From NCBI GenBank assembly GCA_019637335.1, contig JAHBVV010000005.1:210366-274365 (forward strand): 64,000 bases of DNA, given 5' to 3'. The first letter of the stretch is position 1; every line of letters begins with the position of its first letter. Of the stretch, positions 8,480 to 17,500 are shown piece after piece. This DNA comes from Candidatus Hydrogenedentota bacterium. Lineage in GTDB: Bacteria; Hydrogenedentota; Hydrogenedentia; Hydrogenedentales; JAEUWI01. A model generated the notes under the pieces. That model was not told where the DNA came from, ran no database searches, and saw only the letters and a program-made list of their open reading frames with translations. Made by a program: the position numbers and the translations under genes.

Positions 8480-8884
8480 CTGTCGATTTAACTGGTTCGG
8501 ACACCTCAAAACCTACAAGTTTGTGCTGCTGTCCTACAGCGTCATTCCCGCGGAGGCGGGAATCCAGTGGAATTCGGAGGTTTGCGTGATCGCGTTGCTG
8601 GATCCCCGTGTTCGGGGCTGTCGATTTAACGTGTGCGGTGAGCGCATTTCCTACAATTTTGTGCTAACGCCCTATGGCGTCATTCCCGCGAAGGCGGGAA
8701 TCCAGTGGAATTCGGAGGTTTGTGCGTTCGCGTCGCTGGATCCCCGCGTTCGCGGGGATGACGGATCTGCTCATTCCTTCTATAGTGTAGGGCAAGTTAA
8801 GTAGACCGACAGCCGCGTTCGCGGGGATGACGGATCTTCTCATTCCTTCCATAGTGTAGGGTGAGATAAGTAAATCGACAGCCC
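8480..8884. repeat. MITE-like composite element with 10-bp target duplication
   Basis: The ends are inverted copies of CTGTCGATTTA (8480-8490 and 8871-8881, with further G/C match outward). CTCAGGCGGG occurs directly on both sides (8470-8479 and 8885-8894), as expected of a target-site duplication. Inside are two imperfect copies (8477-8614 and 8615-8812) of a block with the palindromes GTCATTCCCGC..GCGGGAAT and TCCCCGCGTTCGCGGGGATGAC, plus a partial third copy (8813-8884). There is no coding capacity. The GTCATTCCCGC...GGGGATGAC hairpin type occurs in many bacterial genomes. It fills the gap between an oxidoreductase gene and the convergent ferredoxin-NADP reductase gene. Confidence 0.85.
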
Positions 8885-8919
8885 CTCAGGCGGGAATGCC
8901 CGAGTCACTTAGTTCAGCC

Positions 8920-8951
8920 GGCCCCGGCGGCGTTTGGATGCCGCCGGGGCC
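8920..8951. terminator. GC-rich hairpin, possible bidirectional terminator
   Basis: A perfect 12-bp stem GGCCCCGGCGGC / GCCGCCGGGGCC with an 8-nt loop lies 33 bp beyond the end of the ferredoxin-NADP reductase gene. It has no T-tract on either side, so intrinsic termination is uncertain. Confidence 0.5.
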
Positions 8952-8983
8952 GCTGTGTTATTCAGGAGGAGGCGCGGGCGCGA

Positions 8984-9844
8984 TCAGTAGATCAGTTCCG
9001 CCCAGCGCCCGTCTTGCTTGAGGCCTTCCTGGACGGTCTGCCAGGCCGCTTCGGAGTCGGCGACGCGGGTCATGGTCCTGTTGAAGGCGTCCAGCGCGTT
9101 TTCGAGGCCGGCGACGTAGACGTAGGTGTTGGGTTCCTGGAGCATGTTCCAGACCTCTTCCCCGTTGTCGTTCATGTGGGCCTCCCAGGTGACGGGGGCC
9201 TGGACGTGGGGCCGGGGGCTGACGGCCTCGAAGGCCTTGAAGCTCTCTTCGTCGTAGTAGAGGTCGAAGTCGTTGACGAGGTCGTTCATGTAGAGGAGTT
9301 CGAGGCCGTGGTTGGCGCCGTAGAAGAGGCGGACCTTGCCTTTCCAGTACTCCTTCTCGTGGAAGATGCGCTTGACGAAGGCGCGGAAGGGCGCGATGCC
9401 GGTGCCGACGCCGACCATGAGGAGGTTCGCGTCGCGCGATTCGGGCATGGTGAAGTGGTTTCCGTAGGGGCCGGTGATGGTGACCTCGTCGCCCTCGCGG
9501 CGGTTGCACAGGAAGTTAGAGGCGATGCCCGGGTATTCTTCGCCGTTGACCTCGTCGATGTAGAAGCAGCGGCGGACGCAAATGGCGATGTCCGAGCCGT
9601 GGCCGTCCTCGCCGAGGCGCGAGCTGGCGATGGAGTACAGGCGCAGGTGGTGCGGGTTCCCGAACTGGTGCTGTCCGGAGATGAGCACGCCGATGCTTTG
9701 CCCTTCAACGAAGGAAAGGCCGCCGCTGGGGATGTGCAGGGTGATATGGCGCACTTCCACCGGGAAATCCTCGGGGGTAATCCGGTGGGAGTGCTTTACC
9801 ACCGCGGTGTGCGGGTGGCTGATGTCGTAGTACGAGAGTTTCAT
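8984..9844 (-). CDS. ferredoxin-NADP(+) reductase, plant type
   Basis: 286 aa. FAD motif RLYSIASS, the pyrophosphate loop GPYGNHFTMP, the NADP motif VGVGTGIAPFRAFVKR, and the C-terminal block YVYVAGLENALDAFNRTM; it ends in Tyr as plant-type FNRs do. It would move electrons between reduced ferredoxin and NADP+, here fed by the nearby PFOR. The start at 9844 is set by AGGAGGAC 6 nt upstream and an ATGA overlap with the small Cys protein gene before it. It is the last gene of the minus-strand rnf/PFOR gene run, which supports a role in turning pyruvate-derived ferredoxin into NADPH. The FAD/NADP module resembles the one in BoxA-like reductases, an alternative assignment. Confidence 0.88.
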   Translation of the reverse strand: MKLSYYDISHPHTAVVKHSHRITPEDFPVEVRHITLHIPSGGLSFVEGQSIGVLISGQHQFGNPHHLRLYSIASSRLGEDGHGSDIAICVRRCFYIDEVNGEEYPGIASNFLCNRREGDEVTITGPYGNHFTMPESRDANLLMVGVGTGIAPFRAFVKRIFHEKEYWKGKVRLFYGANHGLELLYMNDLVNDFDLYYDEESFKAFEAVSPRPHVQAPVTWEAHMNDNGEEVWNMLQEPNTYVYVAGLENALDAFNRTMTRVADSEAAWQTVQEGLKQDGRWAELIY

Positions 9845-10047
9845 GGCCGGTCCTCCTGATTCGCGCATATCGGTCGCGCCGGTTTGGCTGTAAGGCAGGC
9901 CCCCGCGGAGGGGCAGAATTGGCACCCGTGGCTACCGCCATCCGGGGCGCCGTCCGCGTGTTCGTGCGCCGCAACGCCGGACCAGTGGAGCACGGCCATA
10001 ACGGCGGCCACGGCGAGGCATGCGGCGAGTGTCTTGAGAATAATCAT
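9841..10047 (-). CDS. small membrane-anchored or exported Cys/His protein
   Basis: 68 aa, unrecognised. One hydrophobic segment (residues 2-25) is followed by a His/Asp stretch AHEHADG and a Cys cluster GCQFCPSAGACL plus one more Cys near the end, four in all. Its ATG (10047) is preceded by GGGAGC, it starts 3 bp after rnfA ends, and it overlaps the reductase gene by ATGA, so it is almost certainly translated as part of the operon. The position next to rnfA/rnfE and the Cys set recall NqrM, the four-Cys helper that matures the Fe centre of the related Na+-NQR, but the spacing of the cysteines differs and the acidic flank suggests the Cys part faces the periplasm. Function unknown. Confidence 0.72.
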   Translation of the reverse strand: MIILKTLAACLAVAAVMAVLHWSGVAAHEHADGAPDGGSHGCQFCPSAGACLTAKPARPICANQEDRP

Positions 10048-10049
10048 GG

Positions 10050-10631
10050 TCAGCTCCCGAGTCCGGCGAAGCCCATGAAGGCGAGCGAGAGAATGCCCGC
10101 GACCATGAGGGTGAGGCCGGCTCCCCGGGCGATACCGGGAACGTCGTGGAGAGAAAGCTGTTCGCGCAGGCCGGACATGATCACCAGGGCGAGGGTGAAC
10201 CCGCTGCCGGCTCCGAGGGCATACGCGACGCACTGGAGGAAGTTATATCCCTTGAAGGTCTGGAAGAGTGCGAGGCCGAGGATGGCGCAGTTGGTGGTGA
10301 TCAGCGGCAGGAAGATGCCGAGGGCGCGGAAGAGGCCGGGACTGTATTTCTTGAGCACCATTTCGACGAGCTGCACGGAGGAGGCGATGACCGCGATGTA
10401 GCAGATGAGGCGGAGGAACTCCATGCCGAGCGCGACGAGGAGGCTGTTGATGAAATAGGCGCAGGCCGAGCTCACGAGCATGACGAACATGACGGCGAGG
10501 CCCATTCGGCTGGCGGTCTCGAACTTGCTGGAGACGCCCAGGAAGGGACAGATCCCCAGGAAGGCGCTGAGCACGAAGTTGTTGATGATGCAGGCATTCA
10601 GGAAGATGAAGCCCAGGGAATCATCCGACAT
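10050..10631 (-). CDS. rnfA: Rnf complex subunit RnfA
   Basis: 193 aa, exactly the usual length. Six membrane segments; CIINNFVLSAFLGICPFLGVS near the N-terminus and ITTNCAILGLALF in the middle carry the two Cys that ligate the Fe centre shared with RnfE. The end GILSLAFMGFAGL is the RnfA-type ending, which separates it from NqrE. RnfA and RnfE form the electron-carrying core inside the membrane. It overlaps the rnfE gene by 11 bp. Confidence 0.96.
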   Translation of the reverse strand: MSDDSLGFIFLNACIINNFVLSAFLGICPFLGVSSKFETASRMGLAVMFVMLVSSACAYFINSLLVALGMEFLRLICYIAVIASSVQLVEMVLKKYSPGLFRALGIFLPLITTNCAILGLALFQTFKGYNFLQCVAYALGAGSGFTLALVIMSGLREQLSLHDVPGIARGAGLTLMVAGILSLAFMGFAGLGS

Positions 10632-11259
10632 GGCCCGACTCCTTTCCAGCGTTGCGGGCGGCGGCGCGATCCTTCAGCCAGGCGAACAGCAGCAGCCATG
10701 CGCCGAGCACGAAGAAGCCGCCCGGTGGCAGAATCATAACGGCCCATGGCTCGAATTTTGGGCCGAAGAGGTCGATGCCGAGGAGTGAACCGTTTCCGAG
10801 GAGCTCGCGCACGGCTCCGAGGCACAGCAGCGCGAAGGTGAATCCGACGCCCATGCCGAGGGCGTCCAGGATGGCCTTGATGGGGGTGTTTTTGGACGCG
10901 AAGGCCTCCTGGCGGCCCAGGATCATGCAGTTGACGACAATGAGCTGGATAAATGCGCCGAGCGCGAGGTAGATCTCGAGGCTGACCGCCTGAATCGCGT
11001 AATCGACGACGGTGACGAAGGTGGCGATGATCACGATGTAGGTGGCGATGCGGACCTGCTTCGGAATGGCCTTGCGGAGCAGCGAGATAAGCGTGCTGGA
11101 CATCAGGAGCACGAAGGTTGTCGCCAACCCCATCGCGAGGGCGTTAACGACGGAGTTGGTGACGGCGAGCACGGGGCACATGCCCAGCAGCATGACGAAG
11201 ACCGGGTTTTCGCGCCAGACGCCCTTGACGAAGATGTCCATGGAATTGTTTTCGCTCAT
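10621..11259 (-). CDS. rnfE: Rnf complex subunit RnfE
   Basis: 212 aa with six membrane segments. GVWRENPVFVMLLGMCPVLAVTNS and LIVVNCMILGRQEAFA are the RnfE/NqrD signatures with the Cys ligands paired with those of RnfA. It belongs to the membrane core that passes electrons between RnfB/RnfG and the cytoplasmic NADH site on RnfC. The start ATG overlaps the rnfG stop (ATGA), so translation is coupled. Confidence 0.96.
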   Translation of the reverse strand: MSENNSMDIFVKGVWRENPVFVMLLGMCPVLAVTNSVVNALAMGLATTFVLLMSSTLISLLRKAIPKQVRIATYIVIIATFVTVVDYAIQAVSLEIYLALGAFIQLIVVNCMILGRQEAFASKNTPIKAILDALGMGVGFTFALLCLGAVRELLGNGSLLGIDLFGPKFEPWAVMILPPGGFFVLGAWLLLFAWLKDRAAARNAGKESGHVG

Positions 11260-11954
11260 GCCGGGGCCTTTCGCAGTTCATCGATGTGGGGGCGGAGGCG
11301 GGGCAGATCGCGGCGCAGGCCCAGATCGAGCATGTTGGCGATGGCGACGGAGCTGATGGTCGCGCCCGCGATTCCGTCGATTTCCCACGGGTCCTCCTTC
11401 TGGCCGCTCTTCACCGCCACGATGGTGTTGTGAAGGAGGTTGGTGGCGGGATCGGCGGCGGCGTCGAGCGCCTCGAAGTTGGCGAGGAAGGCGGGGTCCT
11501 TACCGATCTTGTCGCCCAGCCCGGGTGTTTCCTTGCTTTCGAGGACGGTAATGCCGGTGACGATCTGGCGGTCGGGGTCGTAGCCATAGAGAATGCGAAT
11601 GACGTCCTGGTATCCCTGGGCGGAGGTTTCCAGCGCGACGCCCTTGAGGGCTCCCGACTCGTCGTAGACGGCGTAGAAGCGATCGCCGAACGCGGCGGCG
11701 GCGGGGTTGGGCTCGATACCGTTGCCGGTGTAGCCGTAGACCTGCTTGCTGGCTCCGCCGGGGACGACGGTGAAGATGGCGCGCTCGATCATGGCTTCGC
11801 GGTTGGCGTCGATGAACGGCAGCGTGAACTGGAAGACGCCCACGATGAGCAGGCCGGAGAGCGCGGCCACGCCCGAAAGTACGGCCACCATCTTTCGCGG
11901 GTTGCCGGCGGGTGAGCCGGCGGCGGGGAGCGCCTGTTGAACCATCTCAGCCAT
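11256..11954 (-). CDS. rnfG: Rnf complex subunit RnfG (covalent FMN)
   Basis: 232 aa from ATG 11954, chosen because AAAGGAA lies upstream; an in-frame start 21 nt earlier lacks a site. One membrane helix near residues 25-45, then a periplasmic FMN-binding domain. GIAGATISS holds the Thr that ApbE links to FMN through phosphate (S/A-G-A-T motif), and GYDPDRQIVTGITVLESKETPGLG is the domain's conserved part. No apbE flavin transferase gene lies in the window, so it must be encoded elsewhere. Overlaps rnfD by 8 bp. Confidence 0.95.
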   Translation of the reverse strand: MAEMVQQALPAAGSPAGNPRKMVAVLSGVAALSGLLIVGVFQFTLPFIDANREAMIERAIFTVVPGGASKQVYGYTGNGIEPNPAAAAFGDRFYAVYDESGALKGVALETSAQGYQDVIRILYGYDPDRQIVTGITVLESKETPGLGDKIGKDPAFLANFEALDAAADPATNLLHNTIVAVKSGQKEDPWEIDGIAGATISSVAIANMLDLGLRRDLPRLRPHIDELRKAPA

Positions 11955-12996
11955 GCTTTTCCTTTCGCTCGCCAAAGATGCGCGGCTGGGTCCACTGGTC
12001 GATGAGGGGGGTCGTGGCGTTGCCGAGCAGGATGGCGTACATCACGCCCTCGGGGAGGCCGCCCTCGACGCGGATCACGATGGTGATGGATCCGATGAGG
12101 GCGCCGTAGATCCAGACCCCCAGGGGCGTCACCGGAGAGCCGACCATGTCGGTGGCCATGAAGATCGCGCCGAGCATCAGCCCGCCGGAGAAGAGCATGA
12201 AGACGGGGCTCGGGTTGGCGGCGGAATCGGCCAGGTAGAAAATGCCGCTGACGAGAAAGGCGGATCCCAGCATGGCGGCGGGGATGCGCCAGTCCATGAT
12301 GCCGCGCGCGATGAGGTAGGCGCCGGCGGCGAGCAGGAGTATGGAGCAGGTTTCGCCCGCGGAGCCGGCGGTCATGCCGAGGGCGAGCTGGCCGATATCG
12401 GTCTGGACGTGCTCGAATTTCTGGATGGCCAGGGGCGTTGCGCCGCTGAAGCCGTCGGCGGCGCCGGCGAGCCACTCCCCGATGGCGGGGGGCTTGCAGA
12501 AGGGCAGCGCGAGCGACGACGGCACGAATTCGGTGAAGCGCCCGGGCGCGAAGGAGGGGGTCCAGGTGGTAATGGCGACGGGGAACGAGGCCTGGAGGAA
12601 TGCGCGCCCGATGAGCGCGGGATTGAAGACATTGAACCCGATCCCGCCGAAGAGGGCCTTGCCCAGGGCGATGCTGACGAAGGCGCCCAGCGCGCCCATC
12701 CAGAGCGGGAAGCCCGGGGGCAGGGTCAGCGCGAGGAGGACGCCGGTGATGGCGGCGCTTCCATCGGAGATGGTTGCGGGGCGCTGCGCCAGGCGCGCGA
12801 AGAGGGCCTCCGTGGCCAGGCAGGTGGCCGTGCAGACGGCGAGCAGGGCCAGTGCGCTGAGCCCGAACTGCCAGACGCTGAAGGCGCATACGGGCGCGAG
12901 CGCGTAGAGCACGTGATACATGATCCGGTCAACGCTGATGGCCTTGTGGAGGTGGGGCGAGGCCTGAAGTTCGAGCAGGTGGGCATTGGTGCTCAT
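11947..12996 (-). CDS. rnfD: Rnf complex subunit RnfD (covalent FMN)
   Basis: 349 aa with about nine membrane helices. DGFSGATPLA near residue 185 contains the covalent flavin Thr (SGAT). GIGFNVFNPALIGRAFL and FMATDMVGSPVTPLGVWIYG are RnfD/NqrB signatures. It forms the ion-translocating part of the complex with RnfG. Start 12996 (MSTNAHLL) overlaps the rnfC stop by ATGA and has AAAGGCGG upstream. Confidence 0.96.
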   Translation of the reverse strand: MSTNAHLLELQASPHLHKAISVDRIMYHVLYALAPVCAFSVWQFGLSALALLAVCTATCLATEALFARLAQRPATISDGSAAITGVLLALTLPPGFPLWMGALGAFVSIALGKALFGGIGFNVFNPALIGRAFLQASFPVAITTWTPSFAPGRFTEFVPSSLALPFCKPPAIGEWLAGAADGFSGATPLAIQKFEHVQTDIGQLALGMTAGSAGETCSILLLAAGAYLIARGIMDWRIPAAMLGSAFLVSGIFYLADSAANPSPVFMLFSGGLMLGAIFMATDMVGSPVTPLGVWIYGALIGSITIVIRVEGGLPEGVMYAILLGNATTPLIDQWTQPRIFGERKEKHG

Positions 12997-14336
12997 GTGG
13001 CCGCCTTTCGTTCGCGCACGATCTGCTTGCTCACGCGGAACTGCTGCACGAGCGGGATGTTCGCCGGGCAGACATAGGTGCAGCAGCCGCACTCGAAGCA
13101 GTCCATGAGGTGAAAATCCGCCGCCATGCGATCGTATTCCCGAACGCGCGCCAGCTGCCCGAGAAAGCAGGGGTTGAGGTGGATCGGGCAGGCCCGCACG
13201 CAGGCCCCGCACTTGATGCAGGGGCGCGCGGCGGCAACGGCGTCCTCCTCCTCCCGTGGGAGGACGAGAATGCCGGAGACGCCCTTGGTGACCGGCGTGT
13301 CCCACGACACAATGGCCGAGCCCATCATGGGACCGCCGAAGATCACCCGGGCTTTTCCGTACTTCAGGCCGACGCAATCGAGAATGTGGCGAATCGGGGT
13401 TCCCAATGCGACGAGATAGTTGCCTGGTTTCTCGATGCCTTCGCCTGTCACGGTTATGATGCGTTCAATGAGGCCCTGCCTCGCGGGGACAAGTTCGCCA
13501 ATCTGGGCGAGCGTCGCCACGTTGAAGACCGCGGCCCCGACATCGGCGGGCAGCCCGCCGGCCGGCACTTCGCGGTTGAGGAGGGATTTGATGAGCATTT
13601 TTTCGGCGCCCTGGGGATACTTGGTCTCCACGACGCACACTTCCACGCGGTCCTCGGGCTTGATGTGCTCGGCGAGGGCGCGCGCGGCGTCGGGCTTGTT
13701 CGCTTCGATGCCGATAATGGCGCGTTCGGCCGCGAGGGCCTTGCGGATGACCGCCAGGCCATAGAGCACGGCCTCGGGCTGCTCCACCATGAGGCGGTGG
13801 TCGGTGGTGAGGTAAGGCTCGCACTCGCAGCCGTTGACGATAATCGTGTCGACGGATTTGCCTTCGGGCAGTTTGAGTTTGACGTGCGTCGGGAAGGCGG
13901 CCCCGCCCAGGCCCACCACGCCGGCGTCCTGAACGGCGGCGACGAGGTCGTCGGGCGTCATCTGGTCGATGTCGCGTGGCGCGCCATAGAGTACGGACTG
14001 GTCGGAGCTGGGGTAGACGTCTATCACGATGGACGGCACGAGCTGGCCGCGCGGGGTCGGGATGCCCTGAATAGCGCGCACGCGTCCGGTGACGGGGGCG
14101 TGCATGGGCACGGATACGAAGCCCGCGGCCTTTGCGATGGGCTCACCGCGCACGACCTCCTGGCCGGGCTGCACCAAGGCTTCGGCGGGCGCGCCGGTGT
14201 GTTGCGAGAGCGGCACGTAGACGACGCCGGGGAAGGGGAGGCGCACGATGGGCTTGTCGGCGGTTAGCTGTTTGTGTTCGGGCGGATGCAGGCCGTGCGA
14301 GAAGGTCTTACGCCAACCGTTTAGGAGCGTCAGCAT
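12993..14336 (-). CDS. rnfC: Rnf complex subunit RnfC (NADH-binding)
   Basis: 447 aa. N-terminal RnfC barrel (LPFPGVVYVPLSQHTGAP), then the NuoF-like nucleotide/FMN-binding region with GVVGLGGAAFPTHVKL, IVNGCECEPYLTTDHRLM and GGPMMG. The C-terminal ferredoxin domain has two full motifs, CIKCGACVRACP and CFECGCCTYVCP. It oxidises or reduces NAD(H) on the cytoplasmic face. It lacks the long C-terminal repeat tail of enterobacterial RnfC and is like the shorter clostridial form. The start at 14336 has an excellent GGAGGTG site. Confidence 0.96.
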   Translation of the reverse strand: MLTLLNGWRKTFSHGLHPPEHKQLTADKPIVRLPFPGVVYVPLSQHTGAPAEALVQPGQEVVRGEPIAKAAGFVSVPMHAPVTGRVRAIQGIPTPRGQLVPSIVIDVYPSSDQSVLYGAPRDIDQMTPDDLVAAVQDAGVVGLGGAAFPTHVKLKLPEGKSVDTIIVNGCECEPYLTTDHRLMVEQPEAVLYGLAVIRKALAAERAIIGIEANKPDAARALAEHIKPEDRVEVCVVETKYPQGAEKMLIKSLLNREVPAGGLPADVGAAVFNVATLAQIGELVPARQGLIERIITVTGEGIEKPGNYLVALGTPIRHILDCVGLKYGKARVIFGGPMMGSAIVSWDTPVTKGVSGILVLPREEEDAVAAARPCIKCGACVRACPIHLNPCFLGQLARVREYDRMAADFHLMDCFECGCCTYVCPANIPLVQQFRVSKQIVRERKAAT

Positions 14337-14420
14337 GGCGCACCTCCGGCGGGGACTGGCTCCCGAGCCGCAATACGCGGGGCCGCGCACGCGCTGGTAG
14401 AGCCGTGGCGCGAGGGTGCC

Positions 14421-14553
14421 TGTACCCCAAGAGCCAACGCCTTTTGGGGTACAGCCTCGGGCCGGTTCGGGACCATTGTTCCAGTGTTACGGTTGCTTGC
14501 CGGCCCGATGCAGTCCCCGCCGCGCTTGCTTTCCGGCCCGATGGAGTCCCCGC
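14421..14553. repeat. hairpin plus repeat copies related to the 81-bp array
   Basis: The 253-bp gap between the PFOR and rnfC genes holds a perfect 10-bp inverted repeat TGTACCCCAA / TTGGGGTACA (14421-14430, 14444-14453). GGGGTACAGCCTCGGGC (14447-14463) leads on to GCCCGATGCAGTCCCC (14503-14518), the same two conserved ends found in the 81-bp repeats at 33804-34046. A second GGCCCGATGGAGTCCCC follows at 14535-14551. The hairpin could attenuate transcription between the PFOR and rnfCDGEA genes. I see no gene here. Confidence 0.7.
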
Positions 14554-14589
14554 GGTGTTCATGATCCGCGGTATGTGCAACGAGAGCGC

Positions 14590-17500
14590 TCAATTGAACT
14601 TCTCCGCGCGCTTTACGAGTTTGTCGAGGCCGGGTTCGCCTGGGTTGGCCGGGGTTCCGGGGTGGATGACCTGGGCGGTGCATTTCTCGGCCGCCCGGAC
14701 GATGTCCTTGAAGGGGCCGCCCTTCGGATCCTTGATGTAGGCCTTCTTGCTCTCGTTGTAGGCGAAGATCTTGGGGTTGATGTTGATGCATTCGTCGCAG
14801 GCGGTGCACTCGGCCGTGTCAATGTAGGCCGCGGTGAAGCCGCCGGCGGCGCTCCCATTCCCGGACGCCGCTTGCGCGGCGCCCGGGTCGCCTGTGGGGG
14901 CCGCGGTGGCATGCATGACAGCCGCCGTAACGCTTCCCCCATCACCACCGGCGAGTTGCAGCAGCTGGGCTGCAAGATTGTGGGCCATTTCGGTGCGGAC
15001 GGTCGCGGCGATGGCTTCGCGGTCTGGCGCGGCCGGGGCCAGCGCGATGGCCTTTAGCATGGTCCAGAAGTGCTTGCGGTCTTCCGTGGCCTTGACGATG
15101 GGTTCGGCGGGGATGACGCGCATCAGCTCGTTCTTTTTGCCGACCATCCAGATGTAGGGGAAGAGCCCTTCGCGGTCTTCCGGCGCGAGTTCGACGAACT
15201 CGGCGAGCGGGACCATGTTTTCGTTCCAGGTGTCGCGGGGGGCCTTGCGGAACTGCTTCCGGAAGCGGCCCTCGGTCACCGCGAAGTCGGCGAAGGTGAG
15301 CGGGACCTCCAGCGCGGCGGGTTCGCCTTCCTCGTTCGTATAGTGGATGGTGTAGCTGGGCCAGTCGGCTTCGAGGGCGGGGTTGCCTTCGAGGTCGAAG
15401 CACTCCTGCGGGGCGACGCCGAGATCCGGGTTGTACCGGAAGAGCGGGTAGGCGCGGGATTCGACCGCGAGCTTGCTCTGGAGCTCGGCCACGTCGTCGC
15501 CGATGCCGTGTTCGGGCATGCAGGGGCTGTAGACGTTGAAGAGCGCGGGCCGGCGGGTGTTGAGCCCGTCGATGAAGCCTTCCAGCAGGTGTGTGACGTT
15601 GGAGATGCTGCCCTGGAGGCAGTAGGTGGTGCGGTGGGCCATGGCGATGAGGCCGATTTCCTTGCGGATTTCCTCTTTGCCTTGGAAGGCCTTGCCGTAC
15701 TGGGCCATGTCGGAGATCTGGCCGGTGAAGCCGGAGGTGCAGGCCTGGCCGCCGGTGTTGGAGTAGACCTGGGTGTCGAGCACCATGACCTTGACCGGTT
15801 TCCCGGACATCATCAGGCGGGAGAGGTTCTGGAAGCCGATGTCGTACATGGCTCCGTCGCCGCCGACCGAAACCACGGGCGGGCAGAGCAGGAACTCCTC
15901 GTCGGTGAAGTTGCGCCAGTTGAAGTAGGTCAGCGTCTTCTCAAATTCGCGCCAGGGCATCTTGTCGGCCAGCGCCATTTCGGCGAGGCGGATGGCCTTG
16001 AAGCCATCGGCCATTTTGGCCATGTGCCCTTCGAAGATGCCCATGGCCATGCTGGGCGAATCCTGGAAGAGGTGGTTTGTCCAGGGGAAGGGGTAGGGGT
16101 TGAAGGGGAACGTCGAACCCCAAACCGAGGTGCAGCCGGTGGCGTTGATGATGCCCATGCTGGAACGGCCCTGGCGGGTGACGCCGGTGGTGTACTTCCA
16201 GTGAAGCTGCTTGAGCTGGGCCATGAGCCCGGTGACCCACTGGAGCCAGCCCGGATCGAGCGGCTCCTGGGCGTGTACGGCGTCGAGGCCTTCCGAGAGA
16301 CGGCCGAGGGTGAGGTCGGTGTTCTTCGCGCTGTCGATGGCGTGCTGCACCGCCTGGGGGTTGCTCAGGTCGACGGTGCTGGCGAGCTTGAGGCGGACGT
16401 GCTGTTCGAGGTCCTTCATCAGGCCTTCGATGCGGGCCAGCTGCGCCTTTACGCGCGGCTGCATCAGGGCTTCGACAGTGGCCGTGAACAGGTGGAGGAC
16501 GGTCTTCTCGCCGCAGCCGAGGCAGGCGCCGTCGCCGCCGGTCATGGTGAAGTAGGCCTTCTTGTCGAGGAGGAGCGTTTCGAGCGCGCCGATCTTCTCG
16601 TTGAGGTCGTCGATGCGGATGTATTCCTGGGAGGTTGTGGGCAGGGCGCGCCAGACGTCCCAGTCATCGCGTAGCTTCTGAAGGCTGCTGTCGGTCTGGG
16701 TGACGGGCCGGAGGGCGTCGTCTTCGCAGACCTTCACGCATTCCATGCAGCCCTTGCAGCCGTAGGGGTTGACGGTGATGGAGAGGAGGCCGCCGCTGCC
16801 CGGCTGCTGTTTTTCCTTCGTGGTGAAGTAGGGCTTGGTGATCGAGAACTGGAAATCGCCGAGTGCATCGGAGAACCAGACCAGCTCTTCCTCGAAGCGT
16901 TGGCGTTCGCCCTCGGGGACTGTCGCGACGGCGGCGACATCATCCATGACTTCGGCGAGCAGGGCGCGGACCGGGGCTGCTTCGCCTTCGGCGTTGAGGC
17001 GGCCGCGGAGCCGGTTCTCGACGACGCCGGCGGTCTTGCGGAGGTGCTTCGTGGCGCCGTGGGCCCTTTCCGCGCGCTGGATGGCCGTGTCGAACACTTC
17101 CTTGAGCGAGTGTACGAGGCCGGGAATGGCGCTGTCGGGGCAGACGGTGTAGCAGGAGCCGCAAGCGGTGCAGTTTTCCGGGATCCAGAGCGGGTGCTCG
17201 AATCGGATCTGGCTCATGTCGCGGAATACGCCGGTGCATGCGGGGACGACGCTGATGCCGATGAATGGGTCGACCAGGTTGTCGTTGCCTTTGCCGGTCA
17301 TGTAGAACTCGCCGGTTTCCTCCCAGAAGCGGTGGACATCGCTGAACTTGTCGTCGCCGCGGGGTACGTCGCGCATCATGACCGGGAGCACCGGATCGCG
17401 GCGCAGCGCGACTTCGGAAGCCTCCGATATGGTCTTTTCGGTGATTTCACGAACTTCGTCGAAGCCGCGTGTCACCACGCGAATGTTGTCTTCCACGACC

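Noticed and set aside
10050..14336. Na+-NQR instead of Rnf
   Set aside because: Presence of RnfB, an RnfC with two ferredoxin motifs in place of NqrA, and RnfA/RnfE endings decide for Rnf; no NqrF with a 2Fe-2S domain is present. The ferredoxin reductase at 8984 has no such domain.
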